From: Bovifimicola sp964595785
GTDB lineage: Bacteria > Bacillota > Clostridia > Lachnospirales > Lachnospiraceae
NCBI GenBank assembly: GCA_964595785.1
Contig: CAZQRO010000042.1
Span: 1-17,776, forward strand
Length of the DNA stretch: 17,776 nucleotides
Direction of reading: 5' to 3'
Positions 7,024-13,191 of the stretch are shown here, in pieces. The notes below the pieces were generated by a model. The model made no database searches. It was not told the DNA's origin and saw only the letters and a list, made by a program, of their open reading frames with translations. The number at the start of each line of letters is the position of its first letter. Positions within the stretch are counted from its first letter, which is position 1. Made by a program: the position numbers and the translations under genes.

Positions 7024-7644
7024 TTATCTCTTCGCAACAACACCTTTTATTTTGTCATTGCTGAAATATACATGGTTAATATTATTATTTAATGTTATTT
7101 CCTTAGCCTGTACAGAAATTTCTGTTCCCTTATATATTGTACCAATTCCTAATATCTTTGCTAATGCTGCACGGCTAAATATTTTCTTTATTCTCTCTTC
7201 TTCACTCTTTTGTTCTTTTTTCTCATTATTCTTCGTATCAAGTGCTAAATTGATTTTTTCAAGAAGTACTAATTTCTCCACGAAAGTATCCCTTTGTCTC
7301 TCTAACTTCACTTTATTCTCTTCTAAAAGTTTAATCTCTGATTTTATTTTATCATATTTTTTAGAAAAAACCATCAATTCGTTCATTAAAGATTTCTGTA
7401 CTCCTGTCTGTATCTCTGTTTTTATTTCACTTTCATTATATAATGTCTGATATATTTTTATTAAATGTTCATCTGCTTTTCTACTGCAAAAAACCACCTC
7501 GGGAAACCCTGAACGAATCTCTCTGTGAGTATCAATTTTTGCATATCCCATATCTTCAAACGGTTTTCTTTTAAAATACTTCTCAGCATCTTCAATTGAA
7601 ACTTCCCCACTTTTAACTTTCTCAAGAATTTCATGAGTTTCCAT
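7024..7644 (-). CDS. Chimeric protein: LarB-like N-terminus fused to FapA (DUF342)-like C-terminus
   Basis: This 206-residue protein has three parts. Residues 1 to about 72 (SGEVSIEDAEKYF, MGYAKIDTHREIRSGFPEVV, FCSRKADEHL) match the N-terminal segment of LarB, the carboxylase of nickel-pincer cofactor synthesis; LarB's catalytic AIR-carboxylase-like domain is absent. Residues about 80-155 form a Lys/Glu-rich coiled coil. The end (GTIYKGTEISVQAKEI and NNINHVYFSNDKIKG) resembles the closing beta region of FapA/DUF342 proteins (GTIYPGVKI pattern). The start ATG 7644 has AAGGAG about 9 nt upstream, with its own promoter at 7687-7715. The regulator gene begins 20 bp beyond the stop codon, so the two are one unit. 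Function unknown. It could be a natural fusion with a signalling role or the product of a deletion joining two genes. Confidence 0.72.
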   Translation of the reverse strand: METHEILEKVKSGEVSIEDAEKYFKRKPFEDMGYAKIDTHREIRSGFPEVVFCSRKADEHLIKIYQTLYNESEIKTEIQTGVQKSLMNELMVFSKKYDKIKSEIKLLEENKVKLERQRDTFVEKLVLLEKINLALDTKNNEKKEQKSEEERIKKIFSRAALAKILGIGTIYKGTEISVQAKEITLNNNINHVYFSNDKIKGVVAKR

Positions 7645-7686
7645 TGATCATATCTCCTTTTTCATTAAAAATCCATATTTATAAAA

Positions 7687-7715
7687 AGTATAACATTTAT
7701 TATTTCTACGTACAA
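7687..7715 (-). promoter_or_regulatory. Promoter of the LarB/FapA-like gene and HD-GYP regulator
   Basis: On the minus strand, TTGTAC (7710-7715) is followed after 17 nt by TATACT (7687-7692), with a TGT extension in front of the -10. The transcript would start about 35 nt upstream of the ATG at 7644. Confidence 0.55.
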
Positions 7716-7730
7716 TAAATTATATTTCAA

Positions 7731-7752
7731 TTTTTGAAACACATTTCAAAAA
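7731..7752. promoter_or_regulatory. Perfect dyad upstream of the promoter, possible regulator site
   Basis: TTTTTGAAA (7731-7739) and TTTCAAAAA (7744-7752) form a 9-bp inverted repeat with a 4-bp centre CACA. It lies 15 bp upstream of the -35 at 7710-7715, where an activator or architectural protein would bind. The cognate regulator is unknown. Confidence 0.4.
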
Positions 7753-7777
7753 ACTGCATTTTTAATAATTAAATACT

Positions 7778-7835
7778 AAAAAAAGCAATTAACATTATCT
7801 GTGTCTTATTTGACCAGACAATAATTAACTGCTTT
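7778..7835 (-). terminator. Terminator downstream of the cold-shock gene
   Basis: A long imperfect stem pairs AAAGCAGTTAATTATTGTCTG (minus strand, 7835-7815) with 7801-7782, followed on the minus strand by seven T (7784-7778). T-richness on the other side could make it work both ways. The 133 bp between it and the cold-shock stop codon (7836-7968) are AT-rich. I see no gene there, only a weak GAGT/ACTC hairpin near 7930-7957. Confidence 0.6.
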
Positions 7836-7968
7836 CTTTTTTAACAATTTTTTACTTATCAATAATACAAATACTAATAATCGGACAATTTAATTCTCTG
7901 AATATACATACTTTAAACATTACATGATAAATTGAGTATTGAAACTCTTGCAATTTAATGTAGAAAAA

Positions 7969-8181
7969 TTAAGCTACACAAACGTTGCTTGCTTTGATTT
8001 TTCTTGAATCCTTAGGATCTTTTTCAATGTCAAAAGTAACCTTCTGACCTTCTTCTAATGTCTTGTATCCGTTAGATACAATTGCAGAAAAATGTACGAA
8101 TACATCTTCTCCACCATTATCGTTTGTAATAAATCCAAATCCTTTTTGTGCATTAAACCATTTCACTGTACCGCTATTCAT
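7969..8181 (-). CDS. Cold-shock protein, CspA/CspB family
   Basis: This 70-residue single cold-shock domain protein is a nucleic-acid chaperone that melts RNA secondary structure in the cytoplasm. Both RNA-binding motifs are intact: RNP1 KGFGFI (13-18) and RNP2 VFVHF (27-31), with the aromatic residues W8, F15, F17, F28, H30 and F31 in place. Length is close to the usual 65-70. AGGAGG lies 8 nt before the ATG at 8181. It has its own near-consensus promoter about 160 bp upstream and a long structured leader of the kind often seen in cold-shock genes. Several csp paralogues per genome are normal, so I give no numbered symbol. Confidence 0.96.
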   Translation of the reverse strand: MNSGTVKWFNAQKGFGFITNDNGGEDVFVHFSAIVSNGYKTLEEGQKVTFDIEKDPKDSRKIKASNVCVA

Positions 8182-8193
8182 ATTCAGTACCTC

Positions 8194-8241
8194 CTAATTA
8201 GTATTTGTATCAAAATAAAAATGTGTACGTAAGAAATCCAC
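8194..8241 (-). CDS. Candidate 15-codon leader peptide in the cold-shock leader
   Basis: Behind AGGAG and a 6-nt spacer, a GTG at 8241 opens a frame encoding V/M-DFLRTHFYFDTNTN. Its TAG stop (8194-8196) overlaps the AGGAGG ribosome site of the cold-shock gene. That geometry would couple leader translation to access to the downstream ribosome site. It is short enough to be chance and translation is not shown. Confidence 0.3.
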   Translation of the reverse strand: MDFLRTHFYFDTNTN

Positions 8242-8255
8242 TGAACTCTCCTATT

Positions 8256-8312
8256 AAACAAAAAGCCGAGAGACAATCATTCATTCGAAAAAACTGAAAA
8301 ATTATCTATCGG
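8256..8312 (-). terminator. Attenuator-like hairpin inside the cold-shock leader
   Basis: On the transcript, CCGATAGATAAT (8312-8301) pairs with ATTGTCTCTCGG (8277-8266) in 11 of 12 positions (one G-U). A small TTCA/TGAA hairpin sits in the loop, and CTTTTTGTTT (8265-8256) follows directly. It lies after the promoter (8341-8369) and about 75 nt before the ATG, so it would terminate transcription within the leader unless overridden. Alternatively it is a temperature-sensitive structure. Confidence 0.55.
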
Positions 8313-8340
8313 TTTATATTTCATTTTGAATACTTTTAAT

Positions 8341-8369
8341 ATGATACCACTATAAATTCACTTTGTCAA
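8341..8369 (-). promoter_or_regulatory. Strong vegetative promoter of the cold-shock gene
   Basis: On the minus strand, a perfect TTGACA (8364-8369) is followed after exactly 17 nt by TATCAT (8341-8346). A run of eight A (8373-8380) sits just upstream, resembling an UP element. Expected transcript start is near 8334, giving a leader of about 150 nt. Confidence 0.78.
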
Positions 8370-8378
8370 GTCTTTTTT

Positions 8379-8551
8379 TTCAGAGACAAGCTCGTAAATC
8401 TGCCGATTTCCTCGCTTTGGCGTTTCCGCNNNNNNNNNNNNNNNNNNNNNNNNNNNNNNNNNNNNNNNNNNNNNNNNNNNNNNNNNNNNNNNNNNNNNNN
8501 NNNNNNNNNNNNNNNNNNNNNNNNNNNNNGCTAAATCTGCTTGTCTCTGAA
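8379..8551. repeat. Palindromic intergenic repeat interrupted by the scaffold gap
   Basis: TTCAGAGACAAGC (8379-8391) and its exact complement (8539-8551) form 13-bp terminal inverted arms. Inside, TAAATCTGC occurs in direct orientation next to each arm (8395-8403 and 8532-8540). The stretch 8404-8429 is noticeably richer in G and C than its surroundings. The element begins 2 bp after the stop codon of the phosphate cotransporter and ends at the A-run of the cold-shock promoter. An assembly break inside it suggests a multicopy MITE- or REP-like palindrome. No coding is evident. Confidence 0.5.
8430..8529. other. Scaffold gap (100 N)
   Basis: This is exactly 100 N of unknown true length, lying inside the inverted repeat at 8379-8551. 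The flanks share no long overlap. Confidence 0.95.
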
Positions 8552-8553
8552 CG

Positions 8554-10173
8554 TTATAAATATTCTTCTTCTCTAAATGTTGCAAATGCAATATTGGTTG
8601 CATGGTCCGAAACTCTCTCAAAATTAGAAATTAAATCTGAGAATATTGCTGCTTTAGGACTACACTCGTTTTTAGACATACGACGCACATGATTCTTCTG
8701 AAGTTGTTTTTCCAAATCATCAACTTCATCTTCTAAAGAAAGAATTTCTTTTAAATGTTCTTCGTTTCTTTCTGTAAATGCTTCTAATGCCAGTTTTATT
8801 TCCTTCTCCATAACATCAAACATATATTGCAATTCTTCTGCACCTTTATTACTGAATACTATTTCTTCATTTAGTTTTGTCTGGGCAAATTCTGCTATAT
8901 TCTCTGCATGGTCACCTATACGTTCAATATCACTTACAACATGATAATAACCTGCTATATTTCTAGTCTCACTTATAGGCAAATCCTGATTTATCTTAAC
9001 GAGAAAATCTGTGATTTTTCTACTTAGAAAATCAACTTCATGTTCTCTTTCAAAAACCTCATCAATTATCTCTTTGTTTCCGGTCATTAAAGATTTCATA
9101 CTTCTCTGGAGATTGTAATTTGCAATTTCTCCCATTCTCTTAATTTCGTTAGTCACTTCTATAACTGCAACTGCTGGTGAAACAGCCTTTTCAAGACTTA
9201 TGTATTTAAGTTCATATTTTTCTTTCTTCTCATCTTCACCCGGAACTATCCAATGAGTAAGTTTTACAATTAAACCTGCAAATGGGAATAAAACAATAAC
9301 CTGAAATACCTTAAATATTGTATGTGTATTTGCAACTGCTCTAGAAGGATTAGCTGAGATATCATTAATCCAATTTTCCACATATCCGCCAAATGGTAAT
9401 AGTATTATTAACATTACAAGCGAACCAATTATGTTAAACAGAAGATGAATAAGTGCTGCTCTCTTAGCGTCTTTTTTACCGGTAAGTCCAACAAGCATTG
9501 CTGATGTACATGCTCCGATATTACATCCAAGAATAACATAGAAACACATAGGTAATTCTACTAATCCACTTGCTGCCATTGTTACAAGAATACCAACTGA
9601 TGCAGATGAACTCTGTAAAATTGTTGTAATCACAAGTCCTACTAAAATAGCAATTAAAGGATTTTTAAGTGAACTAATCATATGCATTATCGTAACAGAA
9701 TCTTTAATACCTGACATGGAACCTTTCATAAGAGTCATTCCAAGGAATAATGCACCAAATCCAAACACTACCTCTCCAACTTTATTAACAGTTTCATTTT
9801 TAAAAAACATTATCATTACTACACCGGCAATTACAAAAATAGGTGAGATACTGTCAAGCTGGAATGCAACAATCTGCGCCGTAACTGTAGTACCAATATT
9901 AGCACCCATTATTACACCAACAGCCTGCATTAAATTCATAAGTCCTGAATTAACAAAACTCACTACCATTACCGTAGCTGCACTTGAAGATTGAATTATT
10001 GCCGTAAATATTGTACCAACAATAACACCTATAAATCTGTTCTTTGTACACCATTCCAAAATTGTCTTCATTTTAGAACCGGCTACCTTCTCTATTCCTT
10101 CCCCCATTAACTTCATTCCATACAGAAATAGCCCCAAGCCCCCAAGCATGCTTATAATCATCGAACTGCTCAT
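8554..10173 (-). CDS. Na+/phosphate cotransporter (NptA/PF02690 type) with C-terminal PhoU domain
   Basis: This 539-residue membrane protein has the two inverted Na/Pi repeats that define the family, each with its QSSSA signature (61-65 and 187-191), and about eight hydrophobic helices up to residue 310. A PhoU-like helical domain follows (about 330-539) with its paired (D/E)xxxD metal motifs, SDIERIGDHAENIAE (414-428) and SNFERVSDHATNIA (516-529). It should move phosphate with Na+ across the cytoplasmic membrane. The fused PhoU part probably senses or regulates phosphate flux. Start ATG 10173 has AAAGGA about 6 nt upstream. It is monocistronic: an unrelated terminator lies upstream and the palindromic repeat downstream. 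Family length and motifs are complete. Confidence 0.94.
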   Translation of the reverse strand: MSSSMIISMLGGLGLFLYGMKLMGEGIEKVAGSKMKTILEWCTKNRFIGVIVGTIFTAIIQSSSAATVMVVSFVNSGLMNLMQAVGVIMGANIGTTVTAQIVAFQLDSISPIFVIAGVVMIMFFKNETVNKVGEVVFGFGALFLGMTLMKGSMSGIKDSVTIMHMISSLKNPLIAILVGLVITTILQSSSASVGILVTMAASGLVELPMCFYVILGCNIGACTSAMLVGLTGKKDAKRAALIHLLFNIIGSLVMLIILLPFGGYVENWINDISANPSRAVANTHTIFKVFQVIVLFPFAGLIVKLTHWIVPGEDEKKEKYELKYISLEKAVSPAVAVIEVTNEIKRMGEIANYNLQRSMKSLMTGNKEIIDEVFEREHEVDFLSRKITDFLVKINQDLPISETRNIAGYYHVVSDIERIGDHAENIAEFAQTKLNEEIVFSNKGAEELQYMFDVMEKEIKLALEAFTERNEEHLKEILSLEDEVDDLEKQLQKNHVRRMSKNECSPKAAIFSDLISNFERVSDHATNIAFATFREEEYL

Positions 10174-10211
10174 AATTTTCCTTTCGTATCCTCTACCATT
10201 ATGTTTTTCAT

Positions 10212-10239
10212 TTTATACAAAAATCTTCCTTATATACAA
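10212..10239 (-). promoter_or_regulatory. Possible promoter of the Na+/phosphate cotransporter gene
   Basis: On the minus strand, TTGTAT (10234-10239) and TATAAA (10212-10217) are 16 nt apart, about 40 nt before the ATG. The rest of the 248-bp interval up to the terminator (10240-10421) is very AT-rich with TTTAA-type repeats near 10265-10290. I see no convincing Pho box or gene in it. Confidence 0.35.
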
Positions 10240-10421
10240 TACTCTATATCCATAAAATAAACAAGTTAAATTTTACTTAAATTTAAAGTAATATTAATAG
10301 GGATTTTATATAGAATTTACACATAATAGTTAATGATAAATTGGTCATACAATATATTTTCTTACAAATTTGTGTGTATAATCAGAAGTTTTTTTTGTTT
10401 TACATAATACTTTTTCCCAAG

Positions 10422-10460
10422 AAAAAAATCCCCAAAGGATGAAGCTTTCAACCTTTGGGG
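10422..10460 (-). terminator. Intrinsic terminator of the TadZ-like/FHA operon
   Basis: The minus strand carries a perfect 9-bp stem, CCCCAAAGG (10460-10452) with CCTTTGGGG (10438-10430), and a 13-nt loop. ATTTTTTTC follows (seven T, 10428-10422). It lies 25 bp after the stop of the small membrane peptide gene and closes the operon. Confidence 0.9.
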
Positions 10461-10484
10461 TAAAAATGAAATAATTTATTCATA

Positions 10485-10625
10485 CTATTTATTTTTTTTT
10501 GAAATTACACCTAATACAACCACTGCAACTATTGCCACTACACATAATGCTCCAATAATTATATATGTATTAGAACCACCTGTATCACCAGTATTAACTG
10601 CAGTTTCAAGTAATATATTATACAT
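10485..10625 (-). CDS. 46-residue single-pass membrane peptide with degenerate sortase-like tail
   Basis: The peptide has a short N-terminal segment (MYNILLETAVNTGDTGGSNT, 1-20), a strongly hydrophobic helix (21-41) and the basic tail SKKNK. That layout (TGD/TGG turn, helix, basic end) resembles the C-terminal anchor of LPxTG surface proteins, but there is no proline and no LPxTG, and the mature part would be tiny. ATG 10625 has GGAGG 6 nt upstream. The ribosome site lies inside the end of the FHA gene region (only 13 bp separate the stop from this ATG), so translation is tightly coupled. It is last in the operon. It could be a membrane anchor or partner for the FHA or TadZ-like protein, or a tiny pilin-like subunit. 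I do not recognise a named family. Confidence 0.7.
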   Translation of the reverse strand: MYNILLETAVNTGDTGGSNTYIIIGALCVVAIVAVVVLGVISKKNK

Positions 10626-10638
10626 AATCTGCCTCCAT

Positions 10639-11742
10639 TTATTTATGCATTCTGAATTCAAAATCTTCATCTGCAAATCTTAATTGTGCACCATGAGGAA
10701 TAAATGTCTCTTCATCGGCACCAATAAGTACTCTGTTTAAATATGTATGATTTTTAGAGTTATTATCCACTACAAAATACTCTTTTCCATGTCGTATTAT
10801 ATATGCATGTTTCTCATCTATTGCAGAATTTCCTGCTATACAGTAATCAACATTTTTCCCATCTTTGCCAATATAAAATGTATCTTTATCAATTTTTATT
10901 CTCTGATTATTAGCTAATTTAATAAGATATGGTTCTATTTCAGGTCTGGCAACAATTGGAGGAATTTCCACCGTTTCTTCTGTTTCTACAGTCTCTGTTT
11001 CAGATGGTGCTTCTGCTGATTCCTCTGTTTCTGTTTCAACAGTTTCATCAGTTACTTTGTCATCTGTTTCAGAAACTTCTTTAGATTCCTCAGTTTCAGA
11101 CTTTTCAGTTTTTTCTATTTCTGATTCAGAAGTTTTCTCTTCCATTTCCTCTTCAGTTTCTTCTTCCATTTCCTCTTCAACAACTTTATGTTCTATTTCA
11201 AGCATTTCTTCAAGTTCATATATAAACTTGTCTAATGTATATGTCTTAGGGTTAAGAAATGTTATCAGTCTACCAACATAATCTCCATTCTCATCTAAGT
11301 CGAACTGTGAACCAAATAAGATATTTTTAAAGAAATTACATGTATTACCATCATTTACTACCATTAATAAAGGTAAACAAATAAGGCTTACATTTCCTGT
11401 TTCTTCATCCACATATATTTCCTTTTTATCTAAAGAAAATGAAGTCCAGTTAATCATATATTCCGTTGATTCTTTAATGGTTTCGGCTATTCCATAAAAT
11501 ACTTTTAATATTCTTTCTTTTTTCACAAAGTCACCAAGATATTTTTTCATAGTAATCTTGCCTGTTATGTCATATCTGAAATATCTGTCATTATCTACCT
11601 GTACAGGCTGTATAGGAATAACTCCTTCAATGTCATTATTAACCATCATTCCCAATGTCAGGTTATCTATTCTGTCATTTGTTTTAAGGAGATATTCAGC
11701 TATAACTTTTTCTTCTTCGTTCTTTATATTTAAATCTATCAT
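10639..11742 (-). CDS. DUF6382-like + FHA domain protein
   Basis: This 367-residue cytoplasmic protein has three parts. Residues about 1-186 resemble the DUF6382 domain found in front of FHA domains in Clostridia. Residues 187-258 are an extremely acidic Glu/Thr/Ser linker with no other chemistry. Residues about 270-365 are an FHA domain with IGKDGKNVDY (291-300), NSAIDEKHA (305-313) and DNNSKNHTYLN (327-337), matching the GR/S..H/N.T pattern, with Lys in place of the first Arg. FHA domains bind phosphothreonine, so the Thr-rich acidic linker could itself be a kinase target; that is inference. Such proteins often sit with Tad-pilus or type VII secretion genes. The TadZ-like gene precedes it by 52 bp. 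ATG 11742 has AAGG about 9 nt upstream. Confidence 0.82.
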   Translation of the reverse strand: MIDLNIKNEEEKVIAEYLLKTNDRIDNLTLGMMVNNDIEGVIPIQPVQVDNDRYFRYDITGKITMKKYLGDFVKKERILKVFYGIAETIKESTEYMINWTSFSLDKKEIYVDEETGNVSLICLPLLMVVNDGNTCNFFKNILFGSQFDLDENGDYVGRLITFLNPKTYTLDKFIYELEEMLEIEHKVVEEEMEEETEEEMEEKTSESEIEKTEKSETEESKEVSETDDKVTDETVETETEESAEAPSETETVETEETVEIPPIVARPEIEPYLIKLANNQRIKIDKDTFYIGKDGKNVDYCIAGNSAIDEKHAYIIRHGKEYFVVDNNSKNHTYLNRVLIGADEETFIPHGAQLRFADEDFEFRMHK

Positions 11743-11794
11743 ATATTATTACCTTACCTTTCCGTAATTTTAAATATGTATGTAATGAACTTTT

Positions 11795-13102
11795 TTATTC
11801 AATTATCTGTCTGAATATCACCATCTTAGACATAGTTTCAATAACTTTCATCTCTGTTTTTTCTTTTATAATATTAATAGTTCCGACCACATTGATACCA
11901 TTAAGGCTTAAAGTTGTACAATTTCTATTAGCAAACTTATTATATAATATATTAACTTTACTAATATTATCTGTTTCGTTAACGCTGTCATATTTTCTGA
12001 TAACATTAACATTTCTTTCGATATTATTATTAGAATCTGCCACACCATTTCCCACAAAAATGACTTTTTTAGCTGCGTTAAGCACTGCAAAATTCATCTG
12101 TGAAATAGCACTTTCAAGATTAATGATAACAATATCATACCTTACCATTTCACCAATTGTCTTAAATAATTTTTCAAATCCCTTATCACCAAGCATTACT
12201 ATTTCAAATGCACAATCTGTATTATTAATAAAATCCATACCAAGATTTACATCAGTTACAATACATTTTTCAAGTTCTTCAACTTCGAGTTCATCATTTG
12301 ATGCTTTATTAAGTACATCACTAAATTTCACCTCTGTATCCTCTGTATCAGCTGCACAAAAAAATCTTCTCATTGAACTAAACTGTTTCAAATCAAGATA
12401 TAAAATATTCAAATTACTATCTGAATTATTCATTGCACAAGCAATACTTGCTGTTGTACTACCATCCCTGCTTCCTGCTGAAACGAATGCATAAATCTCC
12501 GGATTCTTTCTTCTCTGTGCAAGTCTTTCTTCTTCTGCTTTCTTTTCTTCTTCCTGGCGGAGTTTTTCTTCCTCTGCCTCTTTTCTCTCTGCTTCAAGTC
12601 TCTCTTCTTCTGCTTTCTTCTCTGCTTTGAGTTTTTCCTCTTCTAATCTTACTCTTTCCTCTTCAGCCTTTTTCTCTTCTTTGAGTCTTTCTTCCTCTGC
12701 TTTTCTTTCAGCTTCTAATCTTTCTTCTTCAGCCTTTTTTTCTTCTGCTTTTCTTGCTTCTATCACTTTGTCATGATTATTACCGATTTCATATAATGCA
12801 TTGGCAATATTAGCTACTTTCTGATATTTGCAAACTGCTGATGTTCCATTAATATCTCCTGATACCTTAACTTCTGATAAATATATAACTGCACATTCTT
12901 CCGGTACCTGCGTAATATCAAAGTCAATCGTTTTATTAATAGCAAAAACCTTAATTTCATGTTCTTCAATTACCCCTAAAATATCCTCCTTATTGTTACA
13001 AGGAAAAACCTGTAGCTTTCTAGAGAATCTTTCGCGTAAAGCAACCAATATTCTGTTCTGATAATTCTGATCCTGATCTAAAATTGCCACCCTAATTTTC
13101 AT
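11795..13102 (-). CDS. TadZ/CpaE-like protein with long coiled coil and degenerate P-loop
   Basis: This 435-residue protein has three parts. The N-terminal part (1-105) resembles the atypical receiver domain of TadZ/CpaE: MKIRVAILDQDQNYQNRILV starts like a receiver, but I see no clear phospho-acceptor site. Residues 111-198 are an uninterrupted Glu/Lys/Ala coiled coil built from KAEEERL units. The C-terminal part (203-435) has the ParA/MinD fold order (YAFVSAG, NILYLDLKQF, YDIVIINLES, KVIFVGNG). The P-loop position reads SAGSRDGSTT (208-217) instead of KGGxGKTT and lacks both lysines, so ATP hydrolysis is doubtful. TadZ/CpaE proteins position secretion or pilus machines at the cell pole. It is first in a three-gene operon with its own promoter inside ribF. 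ATG 13102 has AAGG 7 nt upstream. Confidence 0.78.
   Translation of the reverse strand: MKIRVAILDQDQNYQNRILVALRERFSRKLQVFPCNNKEDILGVIEEHEIKVFAINKTIDFDITQVPEECAVIYLSEVKVSGDINGTSAVCKYQKVANIANALYEIGNNHDKVIEARKAEEKKAEEERLEAERKAEEERLKEEKKAEEERVRLEEEKLKAEKKAEEERLEAERKEAEEEKLRQEEEKKAEEERLAQRRKNPEIYAFVSAGSRDGSTTASIACAMNNSDSNLNILYLDLKQFSSMRRFFCAADTEDTEVKFSDVLNKASNDELEVEELEKCIVTDVNLGMDFINNTDCAFEIVMLGDKGFEKLFKTIGEMVRYDIVIINLESAISQMNFAVLNAAKKVIFVGNGVADSNNNIERNVNVIRKYDSVNETDNISKVNILYNKFANRNCTTLSLNGINVVGTINIIKEKTEMKVIETMSKMVIFRQIIE
12509..12772 (-). repeat. Imperfect coding repeats of the KAEEERL coiled coil
   Basis: About 88 codons of the TadZ-like gene consist of repeated GAA/AAA/GCA-rich units. KAEEER occurs about six times with short variable connectors (LEAERK, LKEEKK, VRLEEEK). 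Near-identical tandem DNA of this kind is prone to length variation between strains. Confidence 0.75.
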
Positions 13103-13162
13103 ACAATTACCTTTCCTTTTCTATTTTTTCTTCATGTAACAACATCACATATTCATATCTAT

Positions 13163-13191
13163 ATTTTATAAATTAGCCTCTGATATGTCAA
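13163..13191 (-). promoter_or_regulatory. Promoter of the TadZ-like/FHA operon, inside the end of ribF
   Basis: On the minus strand, a perfect TTGACA (13186-13191) is followed after 17 nt by TAAAAT (13163-13168). The promoter overlaps the last ribF codons and stop. The transcript would begin near 13156, about 54 nt before the ATG at 13102. No terminator separates ribF from this unit, so read-through is also possible. Confidence 0.62.

Noticed and set aside
8358..8621. Open frames on both strands running through the second gap.
   Set aside because: They exist only because N is read as open; the flanks are the palindromic repeat and the 3' end of the cotransporter.
10261..10300. TTTAA-rich repeats upstream of the Na+/phosphate cotransporter, considered as a PhoP box.
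   Set aside because: Spacing and sequence do not match the TTAACA-type direct repeats well, and the whole region is AT-rich.
10370..10382. Plus-strand extended -10 (TGTGTATAAT).
   Set aside because: No matching -35 and no plus-strand gene downstream; it would read into the antisense of the operon.
11057..11281. Ser-rich plus-strand open frame.
   Set aside because: It is the antisense shadow of the acidic Glu/Thr linker of the FHA protein, where low-complexity GAA/ACT codons give stop-free Ser codons on the other strand.
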